Assembly (NCBI GenBank): GCA_947385955.1
Contig: CANDNA010000012.1
Location: 1 to 64,000 of the forward strand
Length of the DNA: 64,000 nt
From: an uncultured Clostridia bacterium
Lineage (GTDB): Bacteria; Bacillota; Clostridia; Lachnospirales; Lachnospiraceae
Direction: 5' to 3'
Below the pieces are notes generated by a model. The model was not told the DNA's origin. It saw nothing but the letters and a program-made list of their open reading frames with translations, and made no database searches. This document shows, in pieces, positions 44,329 through 53,480 of this stretch (positions are counted from its first letter, which is position 1; each line of letters begins with the position of its first letter). Both the position numbers and the translations under genes were made by a program.

Positions 44329-45345
44329 ATGAGTGAATGGATCAATGTGGCGGTGGATGCGATGGGGGGCGACAATGCCCCGGCTGAGGTGGTAAAAGGC
44401 GCCGTGGAAGCAGTTCTGGAAAGCCGGAAAATAAAAGTATTTCTGGTGGGCAGGGAGGATGCCGTGAAGGCAGAGCTTGCAAAATATACCGTACCGGAAG
44501 GACAGATAGAGATCGTACCCGCATCGGAGATAATTGAAACGGCGGAACCTCCGGTGGCTGCGATTCGGGCCAAGAAGGATTCTTCTATTGTAAAGGGCAT
44601 GAAGTTGGTGAAAGAAGGAAGCTGTGATGCCTTTGTGTCTGCGGGCAGTACAGGAGCAGTACTGGTAGGCGGGCAGGTGCTGGTAGGCAGGATCAAAGGA
44701 GTGGAGCGGCCGCCGCTGGCGCCGGTGATTCCCACAGTCAATGGAGTGGCGCTTTTGATTGACTGTGGAGCGAATGTGGATGCCCGTCCGTCCCATCTGG
44801 TGCAGTTTGCGAAAATGGGTTCGATTTATATGGAACATATTATGGGAGTCAAGCGGCCCCGGGTGGGCATTGTGAATATCGGTGCAGAAGAGGAAAAGGG
44901 AAATGCACTGGTAAAAGAGACCTTTCCTCTTTTAAAAGAGTGTCATGACCTGAATTTTATTGGCAGTGTGGAAGCCAGGGATATCCCGCTGGGGGCTGCT
45001 GATGTAATTGTCTGCGAGGCATTTGTGGGAAATGTGATTTTGAAAATGTATGAAGGCGTGGGCGGTGCACTGATCCAGGAAGTGAAAAAGGGCATGATGT
45101 CTACGCTGCGCAGTAAGATCGGCGCACTTCTGGTGAAGCCGGCGTTAAAAGAAACGCTGAAAGCATTTGATCTGGAACAGTATGGAGGCGCTCCTCTGCT
45201 GGGGCTGCATGGCCTTGTGGTCAAAACTCACGGCAGTTCCAAATCAGTGGAGATAAAAAATTCCATTCTGCAGTGTATTGCCTTTCAGGAACAGAAGATA
45301 AACGATAAAATCAGAGAACAGATTGTACCGAAAGAGGAAGCATAG
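44329..45345 (+). CDS. plsX: Phosphate acyltransferase
   Basis: Makes acyl-phosphate from acyl-ACP for phospholipid synthesis. The 338-residue protein has the hallmark 'VAVDAMGGDNAP' start, then 'FVSAGSTGAVLVGG' and 'LLIDCGANVDARP'. The start at 44329 is 9 nt from GGGAGG; an ATG at 44323 is too close. The order plsX-acpP-rnc-smc-ftsY is conserved in Firmicutes. Confidence 0.95.
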   Translation: MSEWINVAVDAMGGDNAPAEVVKGAVEAVLESRKIKVFLVGREDAVKAELAKYTVPEGQIEIVPASEIIETAEPPVAAIRAKKDSSIVKGMKLVKEGSCDAFVSAGSTGAVLVGGQVLVGRIKGVERPPLAPVIPTVNGVALLIDCGANVDARPSHLVQFAKMGSIYMEHIMGVKRPRVGIVNIGAEEEKGNALVKETFPLLKECHDLNFIGSVEARDIPLGAADVIVCEAFVGNVILKMYEGVGGALIQEVKKGMMSTLRSKIGALLVKPALKETLKAFDLEQYGGAPLLGLHGLVVKTHGSSKSVEIKNSILQCIAFQEQKINDKIREQIVPKEEA

Positions 45346-45361
45346 GAAGGGCTGGTTTACT

Positions 45362-45622
45362 ATGGAATTTGATAAGCTGAAAGCGGTCATCGCGGGTGTA
45401 CTGAGTGTTGATCCCAATGAGATTACAGAGGAAGAGACCTTTGTGGAGGATCTGGGAGCGGATTCCCTGGATCTGTTTCAGATCGTGTCAGGGATCGAAG
45501 AAGTGTTTGAATTGAAAGTACCGCCCGAAGAAGCCGAAAAAATGACAAAAGTGGGAGAGGCTTTACAGTGGATCAGACATGCGGTGACGGAAAAAGAGCA
45601 GGCGGAACATGACAATGCATAA
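45362..45622 (+). CDS. acpP: Acyl carrier protein
   Basis: An 86-residue acidic helical protein with the phosphopantetheine site at Ser35 in 'EDLGADSLDLFQIV'. It carries acyl chains during fatty-acid synthesis. GGAAGGG lies upstream of the ATG at 45362. It overlaps rnc by 14 bp. Confidence 0.95.
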   Translation: MEFDKLKAVIAGVLSVDPNEITEEETFVEDLGADSLDLFQIVSGIEEVFELKVPPEEAEKMTKVGEALQWIRHAVTEKEQAEHDNA

Positions 45623-46313
45623 TCAAATGACAATGGAACTGCTGGAGGAGCGGATCGGCTATACGTTTCAGGACAAAAAACTGCTGAAACAGGCGCTGAC
45701 TCACAGTTCTTATGCCAATGAACAGAAAATAAACAAATGGGAAGATTACGAGAGAATCGAGTTTTTGGGAGATGCGGTACTGGAGCTGGTTTCCAGTGAT
45801 TATCTGTACAGAACCAATCCCAGACTGTCGGAAGGGGAACTGACAAAAAAACGCTCTTCTATGGTCTGTGAACCGGCGCTGGCGTTTTGTGCCAGAGATA
45901 TTGAACTGGGCAGATTTATTTTTTTGGGCAAGGGAGAAGAGGCAACCGGTGGCAGAAACAGGGAATCCATCACATCGGATGTGCTGGAAGCGCTGATCGG
46001 CGCCATTTATCTGGACGGCGGCCTTTCCTGTGCCAGAGAGTTTATAGACAGGTTTGTGCTGTCCGATTTGGAGAATAAGCAATTGTTTTATGACAGTAAG
46101 ACGATTCTGCAGGAACAGGTGCAGAAAGAGGGGGAAGGCAGGCTGCACTATGTCCTGGTGGAAGAATCGGGACCGGAGCATGACAAGCAGTTTCGGGTGG
46201 AAGCCATGATAGACAATCGGAAAATCGGGGAGGGAAGCGGCAGGACGAAGAAGCATGCGGAACAGCAGGCAGCCTATCAGGCGCTTCTTTCCGGAAACAG
46301 GATAAGCAGGTAA
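45609..46313 (+). CDS. rnc: Ribonuclease III
   Basis: A 234-residue double-strand RNA endonuclease that processes rRNA. The signature 'YERIEFLGDAVLELV' holds catalytic Glu and Asp, and 'SDVLEALIGAIYLDGG' the other acidic residues. A dsRNA-binding domain occupies about 165-232 ('DSKTILQEQVQKEGEG', 'GRTKKHAEQQAAYQAL'). An internal ATG at 45615/45627 is possible, since the first codons overlap acpP. Confidence 0.96.
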   Translation: MTMHNQMTMELLEERIGYTFQDKKLLKQALTHSSYANEQKINKWEDYERIEFLGDAVLELVSSDYLYRTNPRLSEGELTKKRSSMVCEPALAFCARDIELGRFIFLGKGEEATGGRNRESITSDVLEALIGAIYLDGGLSCAREFIDRFVLSDLENKQLFYDSKTILQEQVQKEGEGRLHYVLVEESGPEHDKQFRVEAMIDNRKIGEGSGRTKKHAEQQAAYQALLSGNRISR

Positions 46314-46321
46314 CGTTATAT

Positions 46322-49300
46322 ATGTATTTAAAAAGCATAGAGGTACAGGGATTTAAGTCCTTTGCCAATAAAATCAAGTTTCAGTTTCACAACGGGATCA
46401 CCGGTATTGTAGGGCCTAACGGCAGCGGAAAAAGCAACGTGGCCGATGCGGTCCGGTGGGTGCTTGGAGAACAGCGGATCAAGCAGCTTCGGGGCGCTTC
46501 CATGCAGGATGTTATTTTTTCAGGAACAGAGACCAGAAAGCCGCTGAGTTATGCTTATGTGGCGATTACACTGGACAATGGGGACCATCAGCTTGCGATT
46601 GATTATGATGAAGTTACGGTTGCCAGGAGGATCTATCGGTCGGGAGAAAGCGAATATTCCATCAATGGGAGCATTTGCCGTTTGAAGGACGTCAATGAAC
46701 TGTTTTACGATACCGGTATTGGCAAGGAAGGATACTCTATCATCGGTCAGGGCCAGATCGACAAGATCCTGAGCGGAAAGCCGGAGGAAAAACGGGAACT
46801 GTTTGATGAAGCGGCAGGCATTGTCAAATTTAAACGAAGAAAGAATACAGCCCAGAAAAAGCTGGAGGATGAAAAACAGAATCTGCTCCGGGTCAGGGAT
46901 ATCCTGGCAGAGCTGGAAAAACAGATCGGCCCGCTGGAGAAGCAGTCGGAAACAGCCAGGGTGTATTTGCGTAAAAAAGAAGAGCTGAAAACGCTGGATG
47001 TGAATCTGTTTCTTGTGGAAAACCAGCAGATCAGAAAGCAGCTTGGAGAAGCAGAAGAAAAATACCGGATTGCTGACGGAGAATTGCAGGAAACCACAGA
47101 ACGTTATGAGAAAACAAAAGAAGAATACGAGCAGGTCCAGGGCGAACTGGAACAGTTGGAAAAAACCATAGAAGAAGCCAGGCAGACTCTGACGGATACC
47201 AGCGTGATGAGAGGGAAGCTGGAAGGGCAGATCAATGTGCTGCAGGAGCAGATTCATTCGGCACAGGGGAATGCGGAGCATCTGAAGCGCCGTCAGGAGA
47301 CCGTGACCGGTGAGATAGATGCCAGAAAAAATGACAAAAATGTCATATTGGAGGATAAGCGCAGGACGGACGAAAAGGCCGGAGAAGTGGAGCGGGCCAG
47401 AGAAGAAGCCGTTGCCCTGCTGGAACAGGTGCAGCGTGTGATCGAAGACTACAATGCCAGAATCGAGAATGGCAAGAACGCCATTATAGGGGCATTGAAC
47501 GAGCGGGCGGCAATCCGTTCCCGGATGGAACGCTGTGATACCATGTTAGAACAGGCACAGATCAGGAAGGCAGAGTTAAATTCCAGACTGTTGCGGGCCA
47601 AATCGGACGAAGCAGAGCAGAAGGAGACCATTCTCCGGCTCAAAGAAGAATTTCAGACTGTCTGTACTGCGATAGAAGAGCTGAATGAAAAGCAGAAATC
47701 GCAGGAGATGCGGATCGGGCAGATCAAGCCGGAACTAGGCAGTAAAGACGGGGAACTGAGAGAAGCCCAGGCGCTTTATCATCAGGAAAAATCCAGACTG
47801 GAAGCGCTGGTGGGACTGACAGAGCGCTATGAAGGTTATGGAAACAGTGTCAAAAAGGTCATGGAACAGAAAAGCACCGGTTCCGGCTCAGGTGTGATAG
47901 GCGTGGTGGCAGATATTATAAAAGTGGAAAAACGGTATGAAACGGCCATTGAGACAGCACTGGGCAGCAGCATCAGGAATATTGTGACAGAGGATGAAGA
48001 AACAGCCAAGCGGATGATCGGGTTTCTGAAGCGGACCAAAAGCGGACGGGCCACCTTCCTGCCTCTGACCGGTATCAGGAATATACAGGAATTTAAACAG
48101 ACGCAGGCTCTTTCAGAAACAGGTGTGATCGGGCTTGCGGATTCTCTTGTCCAGATCGGGGAAACTTATCGGGATGTGGCCAGTTCTCTGCTGGGACGTA
48201 TTCTGGTAGTGGATACGATGGATCATGCTGTAAAAATTGCCGGAAAATATGATCACAGCATCCGTATGGTGACACTGGAAGGAGAGCTGTTTGTTCCGGG
48301 AGGCGCCATCAGCGGCGGTGCGTTTAAAAACAGTTCCAATCTGCTGGGCAGGAGAAGGGAGATACGGGAACTGGAAGAGCGTGTTGCCGGATGCCTGAAA
48401 GAGACACAGAGGATTCAGCAGGATATTGAAAATATCAAGGAAGAAAGGAACTGCCTGAGAAAAGAGCTGGAAACGACCCGGCAGATGCTGCAGGAACGGT
48501 TTATTGAGCAGAATACGGCGCGGCTGAATGTGATTGCAGCAGAAGAAAAGTGGAATGCGACCGAACAGGGTTTTGGTTCTCTGCAGGAAGAACAGGAGGA
48601 GATTGGCAGACAGATCCTGCAGGTCGGCGAGGAGAAGGAAAAAACCGCCGGGGAACTGACTGCATCAGAAGAACTGGAAAGAGAAGTGCAGGCACAGATC
48701 CGGGAATATCAGGCGGTTTTGGAAGCACAGCGCATGGAAGAATCCAGACAGACTGCCCAGGTATCCGAATGGGAGGTGGAAGCGGAAAAATTCCGGCAGC
48801 AGCAGAAATTCAAACAGCAGAATGTGGACCGTATTGATGGGGAGATCGGGCGCCTTTCTACGGAGCTGGCCGAAATCGAGGCAGAGCTTGGGAAAAATGC
48901 AGAAGAGATTGTCAGAAAACAGGCGGATATCGGTGAGATTGAAAAAACCATCTCCCATTCCCGTATCAGCGGTGATCAGACAGAAGAGAAGATGAGAGCC
49001 GGTCTGGTACGAAAAGAAATGCTGGGAGAGCGGCAGAAGAATTTTTTTGCCGTACGGGAAGAGCTGGCAGAACAGAAGAGCCGTCTGGACAAAGAGGTGT
49101 ACCGTCTGCATGGACAGATGGAAAAGCTGGAAAGTTCTCTGGAAGCCCAGATCAATTACATGTGGGATGAATATGAAATTACGCTCAGCGATGCGGCGCT
49201 GCTGCGCAGGGAAGATCTGAATGACCTGGCGGGGATGAAAAAAGAAATCGCAGCTTTAAAGGAGCAGATCCGGAAGCTGGGTGATGTCAATGTCAATGCC

Positions 49301-49888
49301 ATTGAGGATTACCGGAATCTGATGGAACGTTATGGATTTCTGAAAAATCAGCATGATGATCTGATGGAGGCTGAGCAGACATTGCTGGGGCTGATCGATG
49401 AGCTGGATGGCGCCATGAGAAAACAGTTCCGGGAAAAATTCGCTCAGATCGGAAAAGAATTTGACAAGGTGTTTAAAGAACTGTTCGGCGGAGGAAAGGG
49501 AACCCTGGAACTGCAGGAAGAGGAGGATATTCTGGAGGCTGGGATCCGTATCATTGCACAGCCGCCCGGAAAGAGGCTTCAGAATATGATGCAGCTTTCC
49601 GGCGGGGAGAAAGCGCTGACTGCCATTGCACTTCTATTTGCCATCCAGAATCTGAAACCTTCCCCGTTCTGCCTTCTGGATGAAATTGAGGCGGCGCTGG
49701 ATGAAAACAATGTGGGGCGTTTTGTAAAATATCTGCATAAGCTGACAAAGAACACCCAGTTTATTGTGATCACTCACCGGAGGGGGACGATGGAACGGGC
49801 GGACAGACTGTATGGGATTACCATGCAGGAAAAGGGGATTTCCACCCTGGTCAGCGTGAATCTCATTGACAGTGAGCTGGATGCCTGA
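46322..49888 (+). CDS. smc: Chromosome segregation protein SMC
   Basis: An 1188-residue condensin ATPase. Walker A is 'GPNGSGKSNVADAVRWVLGE' near residue 32. Two long coiled coils flank a hinge at about 515-680 ('GVIGVVADIIKVEKRYE', 'GGAISGGAF'). The C-terminal head has the signature 'LSGGEKALTAIALLFA' and Walker B 'CLLDEIEAALDENN'. It compacts and helps segregate the chromosome with ScpA and ScpB, which are not in the window. Confidence 0.98.
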   Translation: MYLKSIEVQGFKSFANKIKFQFHNGITGIVGPNGSGKSNVADAVRWVLGEQRIKQLRGASMQDVIFSGTETRKPLSYAYVAITLDNGDHQLAIDYDEVTVARRIYRSGESEYSINGSICRLKDVNELFYDTGIGKEGYSIIGQGQIDKILSGKPEEKRELFDEAAGIVKFKRRKNTAQKKLEDEKQNLLRVRDILAELEKQIGPLEKQSETARVYLRKKEELKTLDVNLFLVENQQIRKQLGEAEEKYRIADGELQETTERYEKTKEEYEQVQGELEQLEKTIEEARQTLTDTSVMRGKLEGQINVLQEQIHSAQGNAEHLKRRQETVTGEIDARKNDKNVILEDKRRTDEKAGEVERAREEAVALLEQVQRVIEDYNARIENGKNAIIGALNERAAIRSRMERCDTMLEQAQIRKAELNSRLLRAKSDEAEQKETILRLKEEFQTVCTAIEELNEKQKSQEMRIGQIKPELGSKDGELREAQALYHQEKSRLEALVGLTERYEGYGNSVKKVMEQKSTGSGSGVIGVVADIIKVEKRYETAIETALGSSIRNIVTEDEETAKRMIGFLKRTKSGRATFLPLTGIRNIQEFKQTQALSETGVIGLADSLVQIGETYRDVASSLLGRILVVDTMDHAVKIAGKYDHSIRMVTLEGELFVPGGAISGGAFKNSSNLLGRRREIRELEERVAGCLKETQRIQQDIENIKEERNCLRKELETTRQMLQERFIEQNTARLNVIAAEEKWNATEQGFGSLQEEQEEIGRQILQVGEEKEKTAGELTASEELEREVQAQIREYQAVLEAQRMEESRQTAQVSEWEVEAEKFRQQQKFKQQNVDRIDGEIGRLSTELAEIEAELGKNAEEIVRKQADIGEIEKTISHSRISGDQTEEKMRAGLVRKEMLGERQKNFFAVREELAEQKSRLDKEVYRLHGQMEKLESSLEAQINYMWDEYEITLSDAALLRREDLNDLAGMKKEIAALKEQIRKLGDVNVNAIEDYRNLMERYGFLKNQHDDLMEAEQTLLGLIDELDGAMRKQFREKFAQIGKEFDKVFKELFGGGKGTLELQEEEDILEAGIRIIAQPPGKRLQNMMQLSGGEKALTAIALLFAIQNLKPSPFCLLDEIEAALDENNVGRFVKYLHKLTKNTQFIVITHRRGTMERADRLYGITMQEKGISTLVSVNLIDSELDA

Positions 49889-49918
49889 TACATAAGAAAG
49901 AAGGGAGCCGTAGAAACA

Positions 49919-50866
49919 ATGAGCGGAGAAAAAAAAGGATTTTTCAGCCGTCTGAAGGCAGGTCTGAGTAAGACAAGAGATAACATCGTGCATGGAATTG
50001 ATTCCGTATTTAACGGTTATTCTATGATTGACGAGGACTTTTACGAGGAACTGGAAGAAATACTGATTATGGGAGATATCGGTGTCAATGCTGCCAATTC
50101 CATTCTGGAGAGGCTGCGGGCACAGGTAAAGGAAAATCATATCAAAGAGCCTTCTGCCTGCAAGCAGCTTCTGATCGACAGCATCCGGGAGCAGATGCAG
50201 GTAGGGGAAACGGCTTATGATTTTGAAAAGCAGCAGTCGGTGGTGCTTGTGATCGGTGTCAACGGTGTGGGAAAGACCACTTCGGTAGGCAAGCTGGCGG
50301 GAAAACTGAAAGAGCAGGGCAGAAAGGTGATACTGGCGGCGGCGGATACTTTCCGGGCGGCGGCCGGGGAACAGTTGACAGAATGGGCCCATCGTGCCGG
50401 TGTGGAGATTGTGGGAGGCATGGAAGGCTCGGATCCGGCTTCTGTGATTTATGATGCGGTCCATGCGGCAAAGGCAAGAGGGGCGGATGTGCTGTTATGC
50501 GATACGGCCGGCCGGCTTCACAACAAACGGAATCTGATGGAAGAGCTGAAAAAGATTGACCGGATTATAGAAAAGGAATTTCCCCAGGCTCATCGGGAAA
50601 ATCTGGTGGTACTGGATGGTACAACCGGGCAGAATGCATTGCAGCAGGCAAGGGATTTCGGGGAAGTAACCCATCTGACCGGTATCATCCTGACCAAAAT
50701 GGATGGTACGGCCAAGGGTGGTATTGCAGTTGCCATCCAGTCTGAGCTGCATGTACCGGTAAAATACATTGGTGTGGGTGAAACCATAGACGATCTGCAG
50801 AAATTTGATTCGGATGAATTCGTGAATGCACTGTTTGATATCAAAGGAGTGGGAGCAAATGAGTGA
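49919..50866 (+). CDS. ftsY: Signal recognition particle receptor FtsY
   Basis: A 315-residue GTPase that docks SRP-ribosome complexes at the membrane. The N domain covers about 1-95, with a short A region. G-domain motifs: 'GVNGVGKTTSVGKLAG', 'AADTFRAAAGEQL', 'CDTAGRLHNKRNL' and 'TKMDGTAKGG'. The end overlaps ilvA by 8 bp, an unusual link of secretion and amino-acid genes. Confidence 0.97.
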   Translation: MSGEKKGFFSRLKAGLSKTRDNIVHGIDSVFNGYSMIDEDFYEELEEILIMGDIGVNAANSILERLRAQVKENHIKEPSACKQLLIDSIREQMQVGETAYDFEKQQSVVLVIGVNGVGKTTSVGKLAGKLKEQGRKVILAAADTFRAAAGEQLTEWAHRAGVEIVGGMEGSDPASVIYDAVHAAKARGADVLLCDTAGRLHNKRNLMEELKKIDRIIEKEFPQAHRENLVVLDGTTGQNALQQARDFGEVTHLTGIILTKMDGTAKGGIAVAIQSELHVPVKYIGVGETIDDLQKFDSDEFVNALFDIKGVGANE

Positions 50867-52082
50867 GAAAATGCTGACTTTGGAGGCATTTGAGGAAGCC
50901 TCGGAAATCGTCAGAAAAGTAACGCTGGAGACAAAGCTGGTATACAGCGATTATCTGAGCAGAATGACGGGAAACAAAATCTATTTAAAACCGGAAAATA
51001 TGCAGTTTACAGGAGCTTATAAGGTACGCGGCGCTTATTACAAGATGAGTACCCTCAGTGAAGAGGAGCGCAGAAAGGGACTGATCACTGCTTCAGCAGG
51101 GAACCATGCCCAGGGAGTGGCTTATGCAGCCGGGTGCTATGGGGCAAAAGCCACCATTGTAATGCCTACCACCACGCCGCTGATGAAGGTGACAAGGACG
51201 AAAAGTTATGGTGCGGAAGTGGTGCTGCACGGAGATGTATATGATGAAGCCTGTGCCCATGCATATGAGCTGGCCAAGGAGCATGGCTATACCTTTATTC
51301 ATCCCTTTGACGATGAGGCAGTGGCCACGGGTCAGGGAACGATTGCAATGGAGATTTTCAAAGAGCTTCCGCTGGTGGATTACATCCTTGTTCCCATTGG
51401 AGGAGGCGGACTGGCTACAGGTGTGTCCACACTGGCCAAGCTGCTGAATCCCAAGATCAAAGTGATCGGTGTGGAGCCTGCAGGCGCTAACTGTATGCAG
51501 GAATCTATCAAAAACGGAAAAGTCACTACGCTGCCCGGTGTCAATACCATAGCCGACGGCACTGCGGTGAAAACACCGGGAACTGTCATTTTCCCGTATA
51601 TACAGGCCAATCTGGATGATATCCTGACAGTAGAGGATAAGGAACTGGTGGTATCGTTTCTGGATATGGTGGAAAATCATAAGATGGTGGTGGAAAATTC
51701 GGGGCTTTTAACAGTGGCAGCCTTGAAACAGCTTAAACCGGAAAACAAAAAAGTGGTTTCGATTTTAAGCGGAGGCAATATGGACATTATTACCATGTCC
51801 TCGGTGGTACAGCAGGGACTGATTTTCCGGGACAGAATCTTTTCCGTTTCGGTTCTGCTGCCGGATAAGCCGGGTGAACTCTGCCGGGTGGCTTCTGTGA
51901 TTGCAAAAGAAAACGGGAATGTGATCAAGCTGGAGCATAATCAGTTTGTATCCACCAACAGAAATGCTGCTGTGGAGCTGCGTATTACAATGGAAGCCTT
52001 TGGAACCGAACATAAAAAGCAGATTATTTCCGCACTGGAAAGGGAACATTATCAACCAAGAGTCGTGGCGACCAGTATATAA
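50859..52082 (+). CDS. ilvA: Threonine ammonia-lyase with ACT domain
   Basis: A 407-residue PLP enzyme that deaminates threonine to 2-oxobutanoate. The PLP lysine is Lys55 in 'FTGAYKVRGAYYKM'; 'SAGNHAQGVAYAA' and 'PIGGGGLATGVSTLAKL' bind the cofactor. A single ACT domain lies at about 330-407 ('FSVSVLLPDKPGELCRVASV'). This ACT-bearing short form is common in Clostridia and can serve catabolism or isoleucine synthesis. AAGGAGTGGGAG precedes the ATG at 50859. Confidence 0.94.
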   Translation: MSEKMLTLEAFEEASEIVRKVTLETKLVYSDYLSRMTGNKIYLKPENMQFTGAYKVRGAYYKMSTLSEEERRKGLITASAGNHAQGVAYAAGCYGAKATIVMPTTTPLMKVTRTKSYGAEVVLHGDVYDEACAHAYELAKEHGYTFIHPFDDEAVATGQGTIAMEIFKELPLVDYILVPIGGGGLATGVSTLAKLLNPKIKVIGVEPAGANCMQESIKNGKVTTLPGVNTIADGTAVKTPGTVIFPYIQANLDDILTVEDKELVVSFLDMVENHKMVVENSGLLTVAALKQLKPENKKVVSILSGGNMDIITMSSVVQQGLIFRDRIFSVSVLLPDKPGELCRVASVIAKENGNVIKLEHNQFVSTNRNAAVELRITMEAFGTEHKKQIISALEREHYQPRVVATSI

Positions 52083-52102
52083 AAGAGAAATGAGGAACAG
52101 GT

Positions 52103-52969
52103 ATGGATGGAAAACAGATCAGGCGCAGGATAAGGAATTATCTGATGATTACACTGGCTTCGCTGATTTATGCGGCAGGGGTCAGCCTGTTTCTGGACCC
52201 CAACAATCTGGCACCGGGCGGGATTACCGGAATTGCTATATTGATTAACCGGTTTACCGGAATCGGAACAGGTATGTTGATTTTGCTGCTGAATGTTCCG
52301 TTGATCCTGCTGGGAATCTGGAAATTCGGCTGGAAATTTATTCTGTCTACTTTTTATGCTATTTTTGCAGTTTCCATGGCAACGGATATTCTGGCGCCCA
52401 GAGGCGCCCTGACCAACGAGCCGATCCTGGCAGCCATAGCGGGAGGAGCACTGACGGCAGCGGCGCTGGGCCTGGTGTTTCGGGCAGGCGCCACCACAGG
52501 CGGTATGGATATTATCATCAAGGTACTGCGGATCCGGTATCCGCATATGAGGACAGGTTCCCTGTTTCTGATAACGGATGTTATGATCGCATCTCTTTCC
52601 GGCCTGGTATTTGGAAATATGGATGTGGTACTGTATGCATTGATTGCGGTTTTTATTATGTCTTTTGTGCTGGATATGGTGCTTTACGGCACGGACGAAG
52701 CCAAACTGATCTATATTATCAGTGACAGTCCTGAGAAAATTACAGAGCGGATCCTGGGAGAAATCGATATCGGCGTTACGTATCTGCAGGGCAAGGGCGC
52801 CTACAGCAGCCAGGATAAAAAAGTCATTATGTGTGTGACGAAAAAGCAGCAGGCTCCCGGAATAGAAAGCATTGTCAAAGAAGAAGATCCGGGTGCGTTC
52901 ATGATTATTACAAGCGCCTCCGAAATATACGGAGAGGGTTATAAAAATATATTTGCGGATAAAATCTGA
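52103..52969 (+). CDS. YitT-family membrane protein
   Basis: A 288-residue protein with five or six helices in the N-terminal 195 residues ('LYAAGVSLFLDPNNLAPGG'-like region, 'GLVFRAGATTGGMDIIIKVL') and a soluble DUF2179 domain at the C-terminus ('GAYSSQDKKVIMCVTKKQQ'). Family function is unknown. It ends 1 bp before the stop of the opposite gene at 52971. Confidence 0.9.
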   Translation: MDGKQIRRRIRNYLMITLASLIYAAGVSLFLDPNNLAPGGITGIAILINRFTGIGTGMLILLLNVPLILLGIWKFGWKFILSTFYAIFAVSMATDILAPRGALTNEPILAAIAGGALTAAALGLVFRAGATTGGMDIIIKVLRIRYPHMRTGSLFLITDVMIASLSGLVFGNMDVVLYALIAVFIMSFVLDMVLYGTDEAKLIYIISDSPEKITERILGEIDIGVTYLQGKGAYSSQDKKVIMCVTKKQQAPGIESIVKEEDPGAFMIITSASEIYGEGYKNIFADKI

Positions 52970-52970
52970 A

Positions 52971-53324
52971 TCAGGCAGGGAAGTAATAGACCGTACCGAA
53001 GGCCTGGATCGTTGCATCTGCGATGTCTCCGGTATTTGCAGCGGCATACCCCTGATCTCTCAGATAGGCTTCAAATATCTGCTGTGCGCCGGAATTGGCG
53101 GAAACCTCTGCACCGTCGGCTGTCAGGACACGGAGGCTCATATCCTGTCCGTTTAAGATGGGGCCGATCAGGATGTTTTCACAGTTCTGTACAAAGTTCC
53201 TGTGTGAGATGGATTTGTATAAATCACTGGTAAACTGGATCTGATTGTGAGTCGGGTCGTAAATCAGATAATTTTTTTCTGCATTCCGTTCGGATTTGTG
53301 ATATTTTTTAAAAATCATTTCCAT
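52971..53324 (-). CDS. Stand-alone N-terminal lobe of a DapF-like fold, catalytic Cys absent
   Basis: A 117-residue protein, start ATG 53324 with AGGAGG 8 nt upstream. Its order of elements follows the first lobe of diaminopimelate epimerase: 'FKKYHKSERNAEKNYLIYD' for DapF 'F.KmHG.GNDf..id', 'SISHRNFVQNCENILIGP' for the 'DRh.GiGaDGll' segment, and 'LRVLTADGAEVSANSGAQQI' for 'mrifNaDGSEaemCGNG.RC'. The catalytic Cys position appears to be Ser, and the GNG loop is changed. The second lobe is missing and the stop is clean, so epimerase activity is not expected. The assignment rests on pattern only. It diverges from an AraC regulator. Confidence 0.6.
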   Translation of the reverse strand: MEMIFKKYHKSERNAEKNYLIYDPTHNQIQFTSDLYKSISHRNFVQNCENILIGPILNGQDMSLRVLTADGAEVSANSGAQQIFEAYLRDQGYAAANTGDIADATIQAFGTVYYFPA

Positions 53325-53397
53325 ACCTGCCACCTCCTGGTAGTTCTACTATAACAGTCATTATTTCATAGTTAAATAATAAATATTGCTTTGATTA

Positions 53398-53426
53398 TTG
53401 CAAAAAATGCTTTCCTGTGTCATACT
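53398..53426 (+). promoter_or_regulatory. Promoter of the AraC-family gene
   Basis: TTGCAA at 53398-53403 and CATACT at 53421-53426, spacer 17 bp, about 55 bp before the start. The divergent gene would use the reverse-strand TTTAAC / TATAGT pair in the same AT-rich intergenic. Confidence 0.55.
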
Positions 53427-53480
53427 AACCCAAAAGAAGGAAACGAACAGGCAGCAGGCGGCGAAAGACAGGGGGATGGT

